Positions 33,743 to 41,056 of a stretch of 47,813 nt of DNA are shown one piece after another. The notes beneath the pieces are model-generated. The model saw nothing but the letters and a program-made list of their open reading frames with translations, ran no database searches and was not told the origin of the DNA. Every line of letters starts with the position of its first letter. Position 1 is the first letter of the stretch. Made by a program: the position numbers and the translations under genes. The stretch is from Oscillospiraceae bacterium (GTDB taxonomy: Bacteria; Bacillota; Clostridia; Monoglobales; Monoglobaceae). The DNA lies in the NCBI GenBank assembly GCA_015068845.1, contig SVJR01000008.1, forward strand, positions 1 through 47,813. The letters run 5' to 3'.

Positions 33743-33881
33743 AAAAGAAAAAGCTGCATTGGAAACCCAAGGCAGCTTTGCAATAGCAAATTCATTTCCC
33801 TCCGTTGGCATTATCCAAATCAGGTTTACGGGTCGAAGTAAGCTAACTTCCTCTCAGCCTGCTTTTGCAAGCTCCCCAAAT
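33743..33881 (-). promoter_or_regulatory. TPP riboswitch with terminator
   Basis: Aptamer at 33794-33881 on the minus strand: GGGGAGC, GGCTGAGAGGAAG, CGACCCG, ACCTGATTTGGATAATGCCA, ACGGAGGGA, with a closing ATTT/AAAT stem. The expression platform at 33743-33780 is a terminator AAAGCTGC..GCAGCTTTTTCTTTT. Thiamine pyrophosphate should stop transcription before cytX. Confidence 0.96.
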
Positions 33882-33895
33882 ATTTAATTTTTTGT

Positions 33896-33924
33896 ATTAT
33901 ACACCCAAAAACTTGATTAGTCAA
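33896..33924 (-). promoter_or_regulatory. Promoter of the thiamine operon
   Basis: TTGACT (33919-33924) and TATAAT (33896-33901) on the minus strand, 17 bases apart, 14 bases before the TPP aptamer. Confidence 0.82.
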
Positions 33925-34000
33925 TAGCTTTTTTAGAATTAGCATTCCGAAATGGTTCATACTAATAAAAAAATAGCTAATTTATTAAGGAGCTTTTATT

Positions 34001-35302
34001 ATGAAAAAATCAGTATGGTCAGATATGATAAAATTACCTGAATTTAATACTCTGAACGGTGATGTTAAAACAGATGTGTTGATTATAGGCGGCGGCTTGT
34101 GCGGAATTCTGTGTGCATATTTTCTTGATAAAGCAGGTGTGGATTATGCTTTGGTTGAGGGCAGAGAAATCGCATCAGGAATAACAAAAAACACCACTGC
34201 CAAAATTACATCTCAGCACGGGCTTATTTATTCAAAACTGAGCAAAAGCTATAATGATGAAATAGCCGGGAAGTATCTTGAGGCAAATCAAAAAGCAATT
34301 AAACAATACGAAAAGTTATGTAAAAGCATTGACTGTGATTTTGAAAAAAATGTAGTTTATACTTATTCGTCGTCGGACCGAAGAATAATAGAGGAAGAGG
34401 TAAAGGCTGTGAATAGGCTTGGCTTTAAGGCAAGCTTTGCTGAAACCTCAGAGCTTCCGTTTGAAACTAAAGGTGCAGTACGCTTTCCCGACCAGGCGCA
34501 GTTTAATCCTCTTAAATTTATTGCCGAAATTTCAAAAAAACTTAATATATATGAAAATTCATTTGTGCGGGATATCACACCGACAGCCGCAATAACAAAC
34601 TATGGGAAGATTACTGCAAAAAAGATTATTGTTACAACACACTTCCCGTTTATAAATAAGCACGGCGGTTATTTTTTAAAGCTGTATCAGCATAGGTCTT
34701 ATGTTATTGCGTATAAAAATGCCGACGGTCCCGAGGAAATGTATGCGGACGAGGACAAAACGGGGATGTCTTTCAGAAAATACGGCAATTATCTGCTTAT
34801 AGGCGGCGGCGGACACCGTACCGGAAAACAGGGCGGTTGCTGGCAGGAGATAGAGAAATTTGCGCTTAAATACTATCCGGACGCAAAGGAATGTTACAGA
34901 TGGGCAACCCAGGACTGTATGAGCCTTGACGGTGTTCCGTATATAGGCCAATATTCAAAAAGAACTCCCGATTTATATGTTGCCTCAGGCTTTAATAAAT
35001 GGGGAATGACCTCCTCGATGGTGGCAGCAGAAATTTTGTGCGATATGGTTCAGGGAAAACAAAGCGACTTTGCAGAAGTATTTTCACCCCAAAGAAGTAT
35101 ATTAAAGCCGCAACTTTTGGTGAACAGCGCTGAAACAACAGTAAATTTACTGACTCCAACGGTAAAACGCTGTCCGCATCTGGGGTGTGCCCTCAAATGG
35201 AATAAGGCAGAACACAGCTGGGACTGCCCGTGCCATGGCTCAAGATTTGATGCCGAGGGAAAGTTGATAGATAATCCGGCTACGGGGGATACCCAGATAT
35301 AA
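34001..35302 (+). CDS. FAD-dependent oxidoreductase with C-terminal Rieske [2Fe-2S] domain
   Basis: 433 residues. The N-terminal ~370 form a DAO-type FAD oxidoreductase: dinucleotide fold DVLIIGGGLCGILCAYFLDKAG, IASGITKNTTAKITSQHG, and the C-terminal FAD contact DLYVASGFNKWGMTSSM. Residues ~390-425 are a Rieske cluster site with CPHLGCAL and CPCHGSRFD (2 Cys, 2 His). Such fusions are widespread in anaerobes and soil bacteria, with uncharacterised substrates, perhaps amines. AAGGAG precedes the ATG. Alone on its transcript. Confidence 0.88.
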   Translation: MKKSVWSDMIKLPEFNTLNGDVKTDVLIIGGGLCGILCAYFLDKAGVDYALVEGREIASGITKNTTAKITSQHGLIYSKLSKSYNDEIAGKYLEANQKAIKQYEKLCKSIDCDFEKNVVYTYSSSDRRIIEEEVKAVNRLGFKASFAETSELPFETKGAVRFPDQAQFNPLKFIAEISKKLNIYENSFVRDITPTAAITNYGKITAKKIIVTTHFPFINKHGGYFLKLYQHRSYVIAYKNADGPEEMYADEDKTGMSFRKYGNYLLIGGGGHRTGKQGGCWQEIEKFALKYYPDAKECYRWATQDCMSLDGVPYIGQYSKRTPDLYVASGFNKWGMTSSMVAAEILCDMVQGKQSDFAEVFSPQRSILKPQLLVNSAETTVNLLTPTVKRCPHLGCALKWNKAEHSWDCPCHGSRFDAEGKLIDNPATGDTQI

Positions 35303-35318
35303 AAATTTTATAAAATAC

Positions 35319-35346
35319 TTGAAATATAACAGAATTATGTTATAAT
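35319..35346 (+). promoter_or_regulatory. Promoter upstream of the HdeD-like gene
   Basis: TTGAAA (35319-35324) and TATAAT (35341-35346), 16 bases apart, with an extended -10 TG. Confidence 0.65.
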
Positions 35347-35353
35347 ATGTAAG

Positions 35354-35439
35354 CGTACCCTATCAATTTTAACTGGTACAGAAAGTTATTGTTTTGCGTC
35401 AAGGAGCAAACCTGTAAAAACAGATTTTTGCAATGACGC
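35354..35439 (+). other. Structured 5' leader of the HdeD-like gene
   Basis: Between promoter and gene are a GTACC/GGTAC stem (35355-35380) and a three-part hairpin: GCGTCA (35396-35401) with TGACGC (35434-35439), GCAAA with TTTGC, and CTGT with ACAG around AAAA. It encloses AAGGAG. I cannot assign it to a riboswitch class; it could be a regulatory leader or an unlinked small RNA. Confidence 0.4.
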
Positions 35440-35548
35440 TGGATTGCATACTTCTTGTTGTTGGGGTATATTGATTTTGCAAACGGTGGCGAAATTATTG
35501 TATGCGGTTTTAAAAGTGTATAGCCAGAGGAAGGACGGTAAGGTTTAT

Positions 35549-36109
35549 TTGAGAAACAAAGCGAATTCCGGAAAATCAAAGTTTTCGTGGGTGCAGGGAT
35601 GCTGGCTTGTGGTTAGTCTTCTCTTGTTTTGCGGCGGTATTTTTGCAGTGACCCGTCATGAAAGTAATCTTGTTATTCTTGCTAACCCCCTTGGCGGAAT
35701 TATGTTTTTGACCGGTGCAATCAATATTCTCGTGTGTGACATAAAAAATCACGATATTCACGGCGCGCGTTGGCTTATTGCGGATGGTGTGACAGCGTTG
35801 CTGCTTTCTCTGTTTCCGCTGTTTAATCAAATGGTCTGGCCCATTATGATACCTTTCTTTTTTGGTATGTGGGAGCTGTTTTCGGGTATTTTGAAGGTGA
35901 TGGATGCATCGGAACTTAAAAATGAAAAAATTCATTGCTGGAAGGCGTTTGCAGTTATCGGTTGGATAGAGCTGATGTCGGGAACGGCATCGCTTATTAA
36001 GCCGTTTGATGATTTGGTAGGATTTAACAGAGTTATTGGGATTATCTTTCTTGTTCAAAGCTGCGGCTTTCTTTTGAAAACAATTTCATACAAAGACCTT
36101 ACGGAATAA
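35549..36109 (+). CDS. HdeD/DUF308-like membrane protein
   Basis: A frame open from 35444, but no good start there; I prefer the TTG at 35549 behind GAGGAAGGACGGTAAGG, which gives 186 residues. About six hydrophobic segments: VQGCWLVVSLLLFCGGIFAV, LVILANPLGGIMFLTGAINI, WLIADGVTALLLSLFPLF, MVWPIMIPFFFGMWELFSGI, AFAVIGWIELMSGTASL, and VIGIIFLVQSCGFLL. The paired helices with a Gly-rich turn fit the HdeD/DUF308 family, whose members are linked to acid stress in enterics. The role here is unknown. Start uncertain, product class fairly sure. Confidence 0.65.
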   Translation: MRNKANSGKSKFSWVQGCWLVVSLLLFCGGIFAVTRHESNLVILANPLGGIMFLTGAINILVCDIKNHDIHGARWLIADGVTALLLSLFPLFNQMVWPIMIPFFFGMWELFSGILKVMDASELKNEKIHCWKAFAVIGWIELMSGTASLIKPFDDLVGFNRVIGIIFLVQSCGFLLKTISYKDLTE

Positions 36110-36150
36110 AAATCGGGTCAATGCAATGCATTGACCCGATTCGTTTGTTT
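36109..36150 (+). terminator. Terminator after the HdeD-like gene
   Basis: A near-perfect 31-base palindrome AATCGGGTCAATGCA with its complement (36111-36141), then T-rich sequence. Confidence 0.75.
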
Positions 36151-36153
36151 TGT

Positions 36154-36324
36154 GCAAAAGTACTGATAAGATATTCAACCTTTTCAATCAGCGAGATATG
36201 TTACAGATCCGGTTTTCAATCAATGGCTTATTTCTCAAAGCTTTTTAAAAACAGGTTTTCTCAATCGCCGAACAGTTTTCGCAGCGCAAATATTGCCTTG
36301 AATACTGCTAATGACAGGGTATGA
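36154..36324 (+). pseudogene. Remnant of an AraC-family regulator (C-terminal HTH only)
   Basis: The frame encodes STFSISEICYRSGFQSMAYF followed by SKLFKNRFSQSPNSFR, the second helix-turn-helix of AraC-type regulators including the F-x-x-x-F-K core, then stops about 13 residues later. There is no effector domain, no first HTH and no ribosome site, and the upstream part runs into the terminator palindrome at 36111. It is a decayed gene fragment. Confidence 0.7.
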
Positions 36325-36363
36325 TTTTTGTGGAAATATGTTGAAAAAATAATGTGAAATCTA

Positions 36364-36392
36364 TTGACAACGCCGAAAATGAGTGGTATAAT
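36364..36392 (+). promoter_or_regulatory. Promoter of the Leu T-box/VOR operon
   Basis: TTGACA (36364-36369) and TATAAT (36387-36392), 17 bases apart, with an extended -10 TG; the T-box begins 15 bases downstream. Confidence 0.88.
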
Positions 36393-36406
36393 ACAAAGAA
36401 TTGAAA

Positions 36407-36676
36407 AGCTATGACGAAGAAGGTACGGAGCGTGCGGCTTCACAGAGAATCGGTGGGTGGTGCAAACCGATAGCGGTAGTTTCAATGTACCCCTCACTTC
36501 CGAGCTGAAGGTCAGAAAGCCAAAGCCTTGGTCAGTAGATACCTTCCGTAATTGCTGCGTTAACTGCAAAGGTCTTGATAGAGTCCGGCGAGTGGCGGAG
36601 GTTTTCCGCAATTTGAGTGGTACCGCGAGTGTTTTCACCCGTCTCAAAGCTTTTCTTTGAGACGGGTATTTTATTA
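36407..36676 (+). promoter_or_regulatory. T-box riboswitch, predicted leucine specifier (CTC)
   Basis: T-box sequence GAGTGGTACCGCGAG (36615-36629), AGAGAA box near 36445, and terminator ACCCGTCTCAAAG/TTTGAGACGGGT (36637-36667) with a T-rich tail. The stem I base pairs AGCT..GAAG (36407-36419) with CTTC..AGCT (36497-36505), which puts the specifier CTC at 36493-36495. It is nearly the same element as the one at 3282-3535; within the specifier pattern CCC-NTC-ACTTCCGAG they differ by one base (C here, A there), changing Leu to Ile. Confidence 0.92.
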
Positions 36677-36713
36677 TAAAAGTCCAATTTTTTACTTAAA
36701 CGGAGAATTATTG

Positions 36714-37382
36714 ATGAAATACAGCTACAAACGAATAACCTTACTGGCAGGCCATTATGGCAGCGGTAAAACAAATATTGCCGTAAATATGGCATTTGAC
36801 TTAAAAAAACAGTATAACAGCGTTACGATTGCCGACCTTGACATAGTAAATCCGTATTTTAGAACAAAAGACAGCCAGACCGAGCTTGAGGCAGAGGGAA
36901 TAAAACTGATTTGTTCGGAATATGCAAATACCAATGTCGATATACCTGCCCTTCCGCAGGATATGTATTCGGTAATTGACGACCAAAGCCGGTATGCGGT
37001 TATTGATATAGGCGGTGATGACCGCGGGGCCTATGCGTTGGGCAGATACTCCGATGGAATTTTAAAGGAAGATAACTATGATATGCTGTTTGTTATCAAC
37101 TGCTATCGACCTCTTACCCGTGACGCTATGACAACTCTTGAGGTTATGCACGAGATTGAAATGGCGGGGAAAATCAAATTTACCGGTATTGTAAATAACT
37201 CAAACCTTGGTGAAGAAACAACAGCAGACGATGTGCTGAGTTCTCTTGATTACGCATCAAAGGTTTCAAAGGAGACGGGTCTGCCAATCAAGGCGACCTG
37301 TGTGAAACAGGAACTTATTGATGAACTGTCGGAGAAAATTCCGGATTTGTTTGCTTTAAAGTTACAAAAAAAGATTATTTAA
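36714..37382 (+). CDS. P-loop ATPase (ParA/MinD/CobQ type) in the oxidoreductase operon
   Basis: 222 residues. Walker A LLAGHYGSGKTNIAVNMAFD near the N-terminus, an IADLDIVNPYFR switch-like Asp segment, DIGGDDRGAYALGRY, and VINCYRPLTRDAM. The fold is that of SIMIBI-class NTPases. The ATG follows CGGAGA and lies 38 bases past the T-box terminator; a longer frame from 36657 would start inside the terminator. As first gene before the ferredoxin and 2-oxoacid oxidoreductase genes, it may be a metallocluster maturation or assembly ATPase; that is inference. Confidence 0.8.
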   Translation: MKYSYKRITLLAGHYGSGKTNIAVNMAFDLKKQYNSVTIADLDIVNPYFRTKDSQTELEAEGIKLICSEYANTNVDIPALPQDMYSVIDDQSRYAVIDIGGDDRGAYALGRYSDGILKEDNYDMLFVINCYRPLTRDAMTTLEVMHEIEMAGKIKFTGIVNNSNLGEETTADDVLSSLDYASKVSKETGLPIKATCVKQELIDELSEKIPDLFALKLQKKII

Positions 37383-37400
37383 TGTGAAGGAGAGATAAAT

Positions 37401-37607
37401 ATGGCAAAGCTTACATTTAAAACAGATAGCTGTAAGGGCTGCGGACTTTGTGTGGACGCGTGCCCGAAGCAGGTTCTGGAGCTGGCAAAAGACAAAATAA
37501 ACAAAAAGGGACATCATCCCGTAGAGGCAGTAAACCCTGATGCTTGTATCGGCTGTGCATTCTGCGCAACAATGTGTCCTGATTGCATTATCACGGTAGA
37601 AAGGTAG
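37401..37607 (+). CDS. 2-oxoacid:ferredoxin oxidoreductase, delta (4Fe-4S ferredoxin) subunit
   Basis: A 68-residue double [4Fe-4S] ferredoxin with two cluster motifs, CKGCGLCVDACP and CIGCAFCATMCPDC. It carries electrons between the TPP site of the beta subunit and external ferredoxin. AGGAGAG precedes the ATG. It lies nine bases before the alpha-subunit gene, in the KorDABC/VorDABC order. Confidence 0.94.
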   Translation: MAKLTFKTDSCKGCGLCVDACPKQVLELAKDKINKKGHHPVEAVNPDACIGCAFCATMCPDCIITVER

Positions 37608-37616
37608 GGAAAAATA

Positions 37617-38681
37617 ATGTCAGATAAAGTTTTAATGAAAGGCAACGAAGCTATTGCTGAAGCTGCCATAATTGCAGGATGCCGTCATTATTTCGGTTAT
37701 CCTATCACCCCACAGACAGAAATTGCGGCATATATGGCAAAAAGAATGCCCAAAATCGGCGGAACATTTCTTCAGGCAGAAAGTGAAATCGCTGCAATAA
37801 ATATGGTGTACGGCGTTGCATCAACAGGTAAAAGGGTAATGACCTCATCGTCAAGCCCCGGTATCTCACTTAAGGGCGAAGGTCTTTCGTACCTTGCCGG
37901 TGCCGACCTCCCGTCACTTGTAATCAATGTTCAGCGTGGCGGCCCCGGTCTCGGTGGTATCCAGCCCTCACAGTCAGACTACTTCCAGGCAACCAAGGGC
38001 GCAGCTCACGGCGACTTCAGAATGATAGTTCTTGCTCCCAGCTCCGTTCAGGAAATGGCTGATATGACAGTTAAGGGCTTTGAACTTGCTGATAAGTACA
38101 GAATGACAGCAATGGTTCTGGCTGATGGTACAATGGGTCAGATGATGGAGCCTGTTTCTCTTGATTATGAGATTGGTGCGACCGTTGAAAAGCCCTGGGC
38201 AACAACCGGTACAAAGATGGAAAGACCCCACAATATCGTGAACTCTCTGTTCCTCGAGCCCGATGCGCTTGAAAAGTCAAACTTTGCTCGCTACGAAAGA
38301 TATAAAGAAATCGAAGAAAACGAATGTATGTACGAAGAGTATATGATGGACGATGCAGAAATTTGCGTTACAGCATTCGGTATTGCTGCCCGCGTTTCAA
38401 AGAACGCAATCAATGCGGCACGCGAAATGGGTATCAAGGTAGGCCTTATCCGTCCTATCACACTCTGGCCGTTCCCCGCAGCTCCTTATAAGAAGGCGGC
38501 AGACAAGGTTAAGGAAATTATTTCTGTTGAACTTTCAATGGGCCAGATGATTGAGGATGTACGCCTTGCATCTGAATGTAAAGTTCCCGTTACACTCTGT
38601 AACCGTGTGGGCGGTATGATTCCCTCACCCGAACAGGTGCTTGACGCAATAAAGAAAGCAGCAAACGGAGGTGCAAAATAA
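37617..38681 (+). CDS. vorB: 2-oxoacid:ferredoxin oxidoreductase, alpha subunit (VorB/KorA type)
   Basis: 354-residue alpha subunit, covering the pyrimidine-binding and transketolase-C-like domains. Seen: YFGYPITPQTEIAAYMAKRM, QAESEIAAINMVYGVASTGK, TSSSSPGISLKGEGLSYLAG, and RGGPGLGGIQPSQSDYFQ. The family acts on branched 2-oxoacids or 2-oxoglutarate, and can run toward oxidation or reductive carboxylation. Sequence alone does not separate VOR from KOR; the Leu T-box and the aminotransferase downstream favour branched-chain substrates. It overlaps the next gene by one base. Confidence 0.88.
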   Translation: MSDKVLMKGNEAIAEAAIIAGCRHYFGYPITPQTEIAAYMAKRMPKIGGTFLQAESEIAAINMVYGVASTGKRVMTSSSSPGISLKGEGLSYLAGADLPSLVINVQRGGPGLGGIQPSQSDYFQATKGAAHGDFRMIVLAPSSVQEMADMTVKGFELADKYRMTAMVLADGTMGQMMEPVSLDYEIGATVEKPWATTGTKMERPHNIVNSLFLEPDALEKSNFARYERYKEIEENECMYEEYMMDDAEICVTAFGIAARVSKNAINAAREMGIKVGLIRPITLWPFPAAPYKKAADKVKEIISVELSMGQMIEDVRLASECKVPVTLCNRVGGMIPSPEQVLDAIKKAANGGAK

Positions 38682-39436
38682 TGGTAGTTTTTGAAAAACC
38701 AAAGGCTCTGGCAGATGTCCAGATGCACTACTGCCCCGGCTGTACCCACGGTATTGTTCACCGTCTGGTAGCTGAGGTTATAGATGAGCTTGGAATCGAA
38801 GGCAAGACAATAGGTGTTGCACCTGTTGGCTGTTCGGTTATGGCGTACAATTACTTTAACTGTGATATGATTGAAGCAGCACACGGTCGTGCTCCGGCTG
38901 TTGCAACAGGTGTTAAGCGTTCAGACCCAGAGAACCACATTGTTTTCACATACCAGGGCGATGGCGACCTTGCATCAATTGGTATGGCAGAAACTGTTCA
39001 TAGTGCTGCAAGAAACGAAAATATCACCGTTATCTTTATCAATAACGCAATTTACGGTATGACAGGCGGTCAGATGGCACCTACATCACTTCCCGGTCAG
39101 GTAACACAGACTTCACCTTACGGTAGAGATACAGATGCCTGCGGTTTCCCGATAAGAGTATGCGAAATGCTCTCAACCCTTGATGGCCCCGAATACCTCG
39201 AAAGAGTTACCGTAAACAATGTAAAGAATGTCAAGAATGCTAAAAAGGCAATCAAAAAGGCATTCCAGAACCAGATTGACGGCAAGGGCTTCTCTCTTGT
39301 TGAGGTCGTTTCAAGCTGTCCCACAAACTGGGGTATGACACCTCAGGATGCTCTCAAATGGATTGATGAAAAGATGCTGCCCTATTACCCGCTTGGCGTA
39401 TACAAGGACCGCAGCGCAGAAAAGGAGGCAGAATAA
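38681..39436 (+). CDS. 2-oxoacid:ferredoxin oxidoreductase, beta (TPP-binding) subunit
   Basis: 251 residues. The CPGCTHGIVHRLVAEVIDEL start, VAPVGCSVMAYNYFNCD, and the TPP-Mg motif GDGDLASIGMAETVHSAARN with NNAIYGMTGGQMAPTS are visible. It binds thiamine pyrophosphate, cleaves or forms the 2-oxoacid C-C bond and hands electrons to the ferredoxin subunit. Coupled on both sides: TAATG with the alpha gene and with the gamma gene. Its need for TPP ties it to the thiamine salvage operon in this window. Confidence 0.93.
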   Translation: MVVFEKPKALADVQMHYCPGCTHGIVHRLVAEVIDELGIEGKTIGVAPVGCSVMAYNYFNCDMIEAAHGRAPAVATGVKRSDPENHIVFTYQGDGDLASIGMAETVHSAARNENITVIFINNAIYGMTGGQMAPTSLPGQVTQTSPYGRDTDACGFPIRVCEMLSTLDGPEYLERVTVNNVKNVKNAKKAIKKAFQNQIDGKGFSLVEVVSSCPTNWGMTPQDALKWIDEKMLPYYPLGVYKDRSAEKEAE

Positions 39437-39969
39437 TGAGTACAACACAGATGCTTATTGCAGGCTTTGGTGGTCAGGGAATTCTGTTCGCAGGTAAATT
39501 CCTTGCATACAAAGGCCTTGTTGAAGAAAAAGAAGTAAGCTGGCTTCCCTCATACGGTCCCGAAATGCGTGGCGGTACTGCAAGCTGCAGCGTTATCATC
39601 AGTGATGAGCCTGTAGGTTCGCCTATCGTATCAACTCCTGATGTGCTGGTTGCTATGAATCTTCCCTCGCTTGATAAATATGAAGCAACAGTTGCTCCCG
39701 GCGGCAAGATTTTTGTAGATTCAACCCTGATTGAAAGAAAGGTAAACCGCACAGATGTTGAGGTTTACTATATCCCTGCAACAAGGCTTGCGTCCGACAA
39801 CAATATGCCCACACTTGCAAATATGATTATTGCCGGTAAGCTTTTGAGCGTTACAAACGGATTTTCAGACGAAGGCATAAACGCCGCACTCAAAAAGGTA
39901 ATTTCTGCAAAGCGTGCAGATATGCTTGAGACAAACCTCAAGGCAATGCAGATTGGTGCAGAAAACTAA
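39436..39969 (+). CDS. 2-oxoacid:ferredoxin oxidoreductase, gamma subunit
   Basis: 177-residue gamma domain. Seen: [60 protein letters not shown]. It completes the A/B/C/D set with the three genes upstream. Coupled to the beta gene by a one-base overlap. Confidence 0.93.
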   Translation: MSTTQMLIAGFGGQGILFAGKFLAYKGLVEEKEVSWLPSYGPEMRGGTASCSVIISDEPVGSPIVSTPDVLVAMNLPSLDKYEATVAPGGKIFVDSTLIERKVNRTDVEVYYIPATRLASDNNMPTLANMIIAGKLLSVTNGFSDEGINAALKKVISAKRADMLETNLKAMQIGAEN

Positions 39970-39990
39970 TTTTCAAAGGAGACAGTTAAA

Positions 39991-41055
39991 ATGGAGATAA
40001 AAATTACAAAAACAACAGCTCCCAAGGAACATCCTGAAAGCTCAACTCTGGGCTTCGGTCAGTTCTTTACCGACCATATGTTCGTAATGGACTATTCAAG
40101 AGAAAAGGGATGGTATGATGCAAGAATTATTCCCTTTGGTAAGTTTGAAATCCATCCTGCATCAACAGTTCTTCATTACGGCTCAGAAATTTTTGAAGGA
40201 CTCAAGGCATACCGCCGTGAGGATGGAAAGGTTCAGATGTTCAGACCCATCGAAAACATCCGCAGAATGAACCGCTCTGCTGAAAGACTTTGCTTGCCCC
40301 AGATTGACGAGGCAATGGCTATGGAAATTCTCGAAACCTTTGTTGCGTTCGAGCAGGACTGGACACCTTCAGCTCCCGGAACTTCACTCTACCTCAGACC
40401 CTTTATGTTCGGTAACGACGAAACTCTGGGCGTTCACGCAGTTCATAATGCAACATTTATGATTATTGCATCACCGGTAGGTAGCTACTACAAAGAGGGA
40501 ATCAACCCGGTTAAGATTATGATTGAAGCAGAGGATGTCCGTGCAGTACGCGGCGGTACAGGCTATGCAAAGTGCGGCGGTAACTACGCGGCAAGTAACC
40601 GTGCCGGCGAAAGAGCAGAACAAAGCGGCTATTCACAGGTTCTCTGGCTCGACGGCGTTGAAAGAAAGTATATCGAAGAAGTTGGCGCAATGAATGTTAT
40701 GTTCAAGATTAACGGTGAAATCATTACCCCTGCGCTGACCGGTTCAATTCTTCCCGGTATTACCCGTATGTCATGTATTGAGGTTCTCAAAAAGGAAGGT
40801 TATAAGGTATCAGAACGCCTTCTCAGCATTGACGAGCTTGCAAAGGCTATGGCTGACGGTACTTTGGAAGAGGCTTGGGGTTGCGGCACAGCGGCAGTTG
40901 TATCACCTATCGGCGAGCTTCGCTACAAGGACGAAGTATTTACCGTTAACAATGGCGAAATCGGTGAAGTAACCCAGCATCTTTACGATACGCTTACAGG
41001 AATTCAGTGGGGCAAGCTTGAAGACAGCTTTGGTTGGACTCATCCCATAAAATAA
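39991..41055 (+). CDS. ilvE: Branched-chain amino acid aminotransferase
   Basis: PLP enzyme of fold type IV that swaps the amino group between glutamate and the branched 2-oxoacids, giving Leu, Ile and Val. 354 residues, the length of the larger BCAT class. Seen: VLHYGSEIFEGLKAYR, RMNRSAERLCLPQ, the PLP-lysine segment GYAKCGGNYAASNR, VEEVGAMNVMF-like EEVGAMNVMFKINGE, and TPALTGSILPGITRMS. It follows the oxidoreductase by 21 bases with AAAGGAGA upstream, the next step for its 2-oxoacid product. Confidence 0.95.
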   Translation: MEIKITKTTAPKEHPESSTLGFGQFFTDHMFVMDYSREKGWYDARIIPFGKFEIHPASTVLHYGSEIFEGLKAYRREDGKVQMFRPIENIRRMNRSAERLCLPQIDEAMAMEILETFVAFEQDWTPSAPGTSLYLRPFMFGNDETLGVHAVHNATFMIIASPVGSYYKEGINPVKIMIEAEDVRAVRGGTGYAKCGGNYAASNRAGERAEQSGYSQVLWLDGVERKYIEEVGAMNVMFKINGEIITPALTGSILPGITRMSCIEVLKKEGYKVSERLLSIDELAKAMADGTLEEAWGCGTAAVVSPIGELRYKDEVFTVNNGEIGEVTQHLYDTLTGIQWGKLEDSFGWTHPIK

Positions 41056-41056
41056 A

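Noticed and set aside
36121-36324. Small functional regulator gene
   Set aside because: Holds only half of an AraC DNA-binding domain and overlaps a terminator palindrome; called a remnant.
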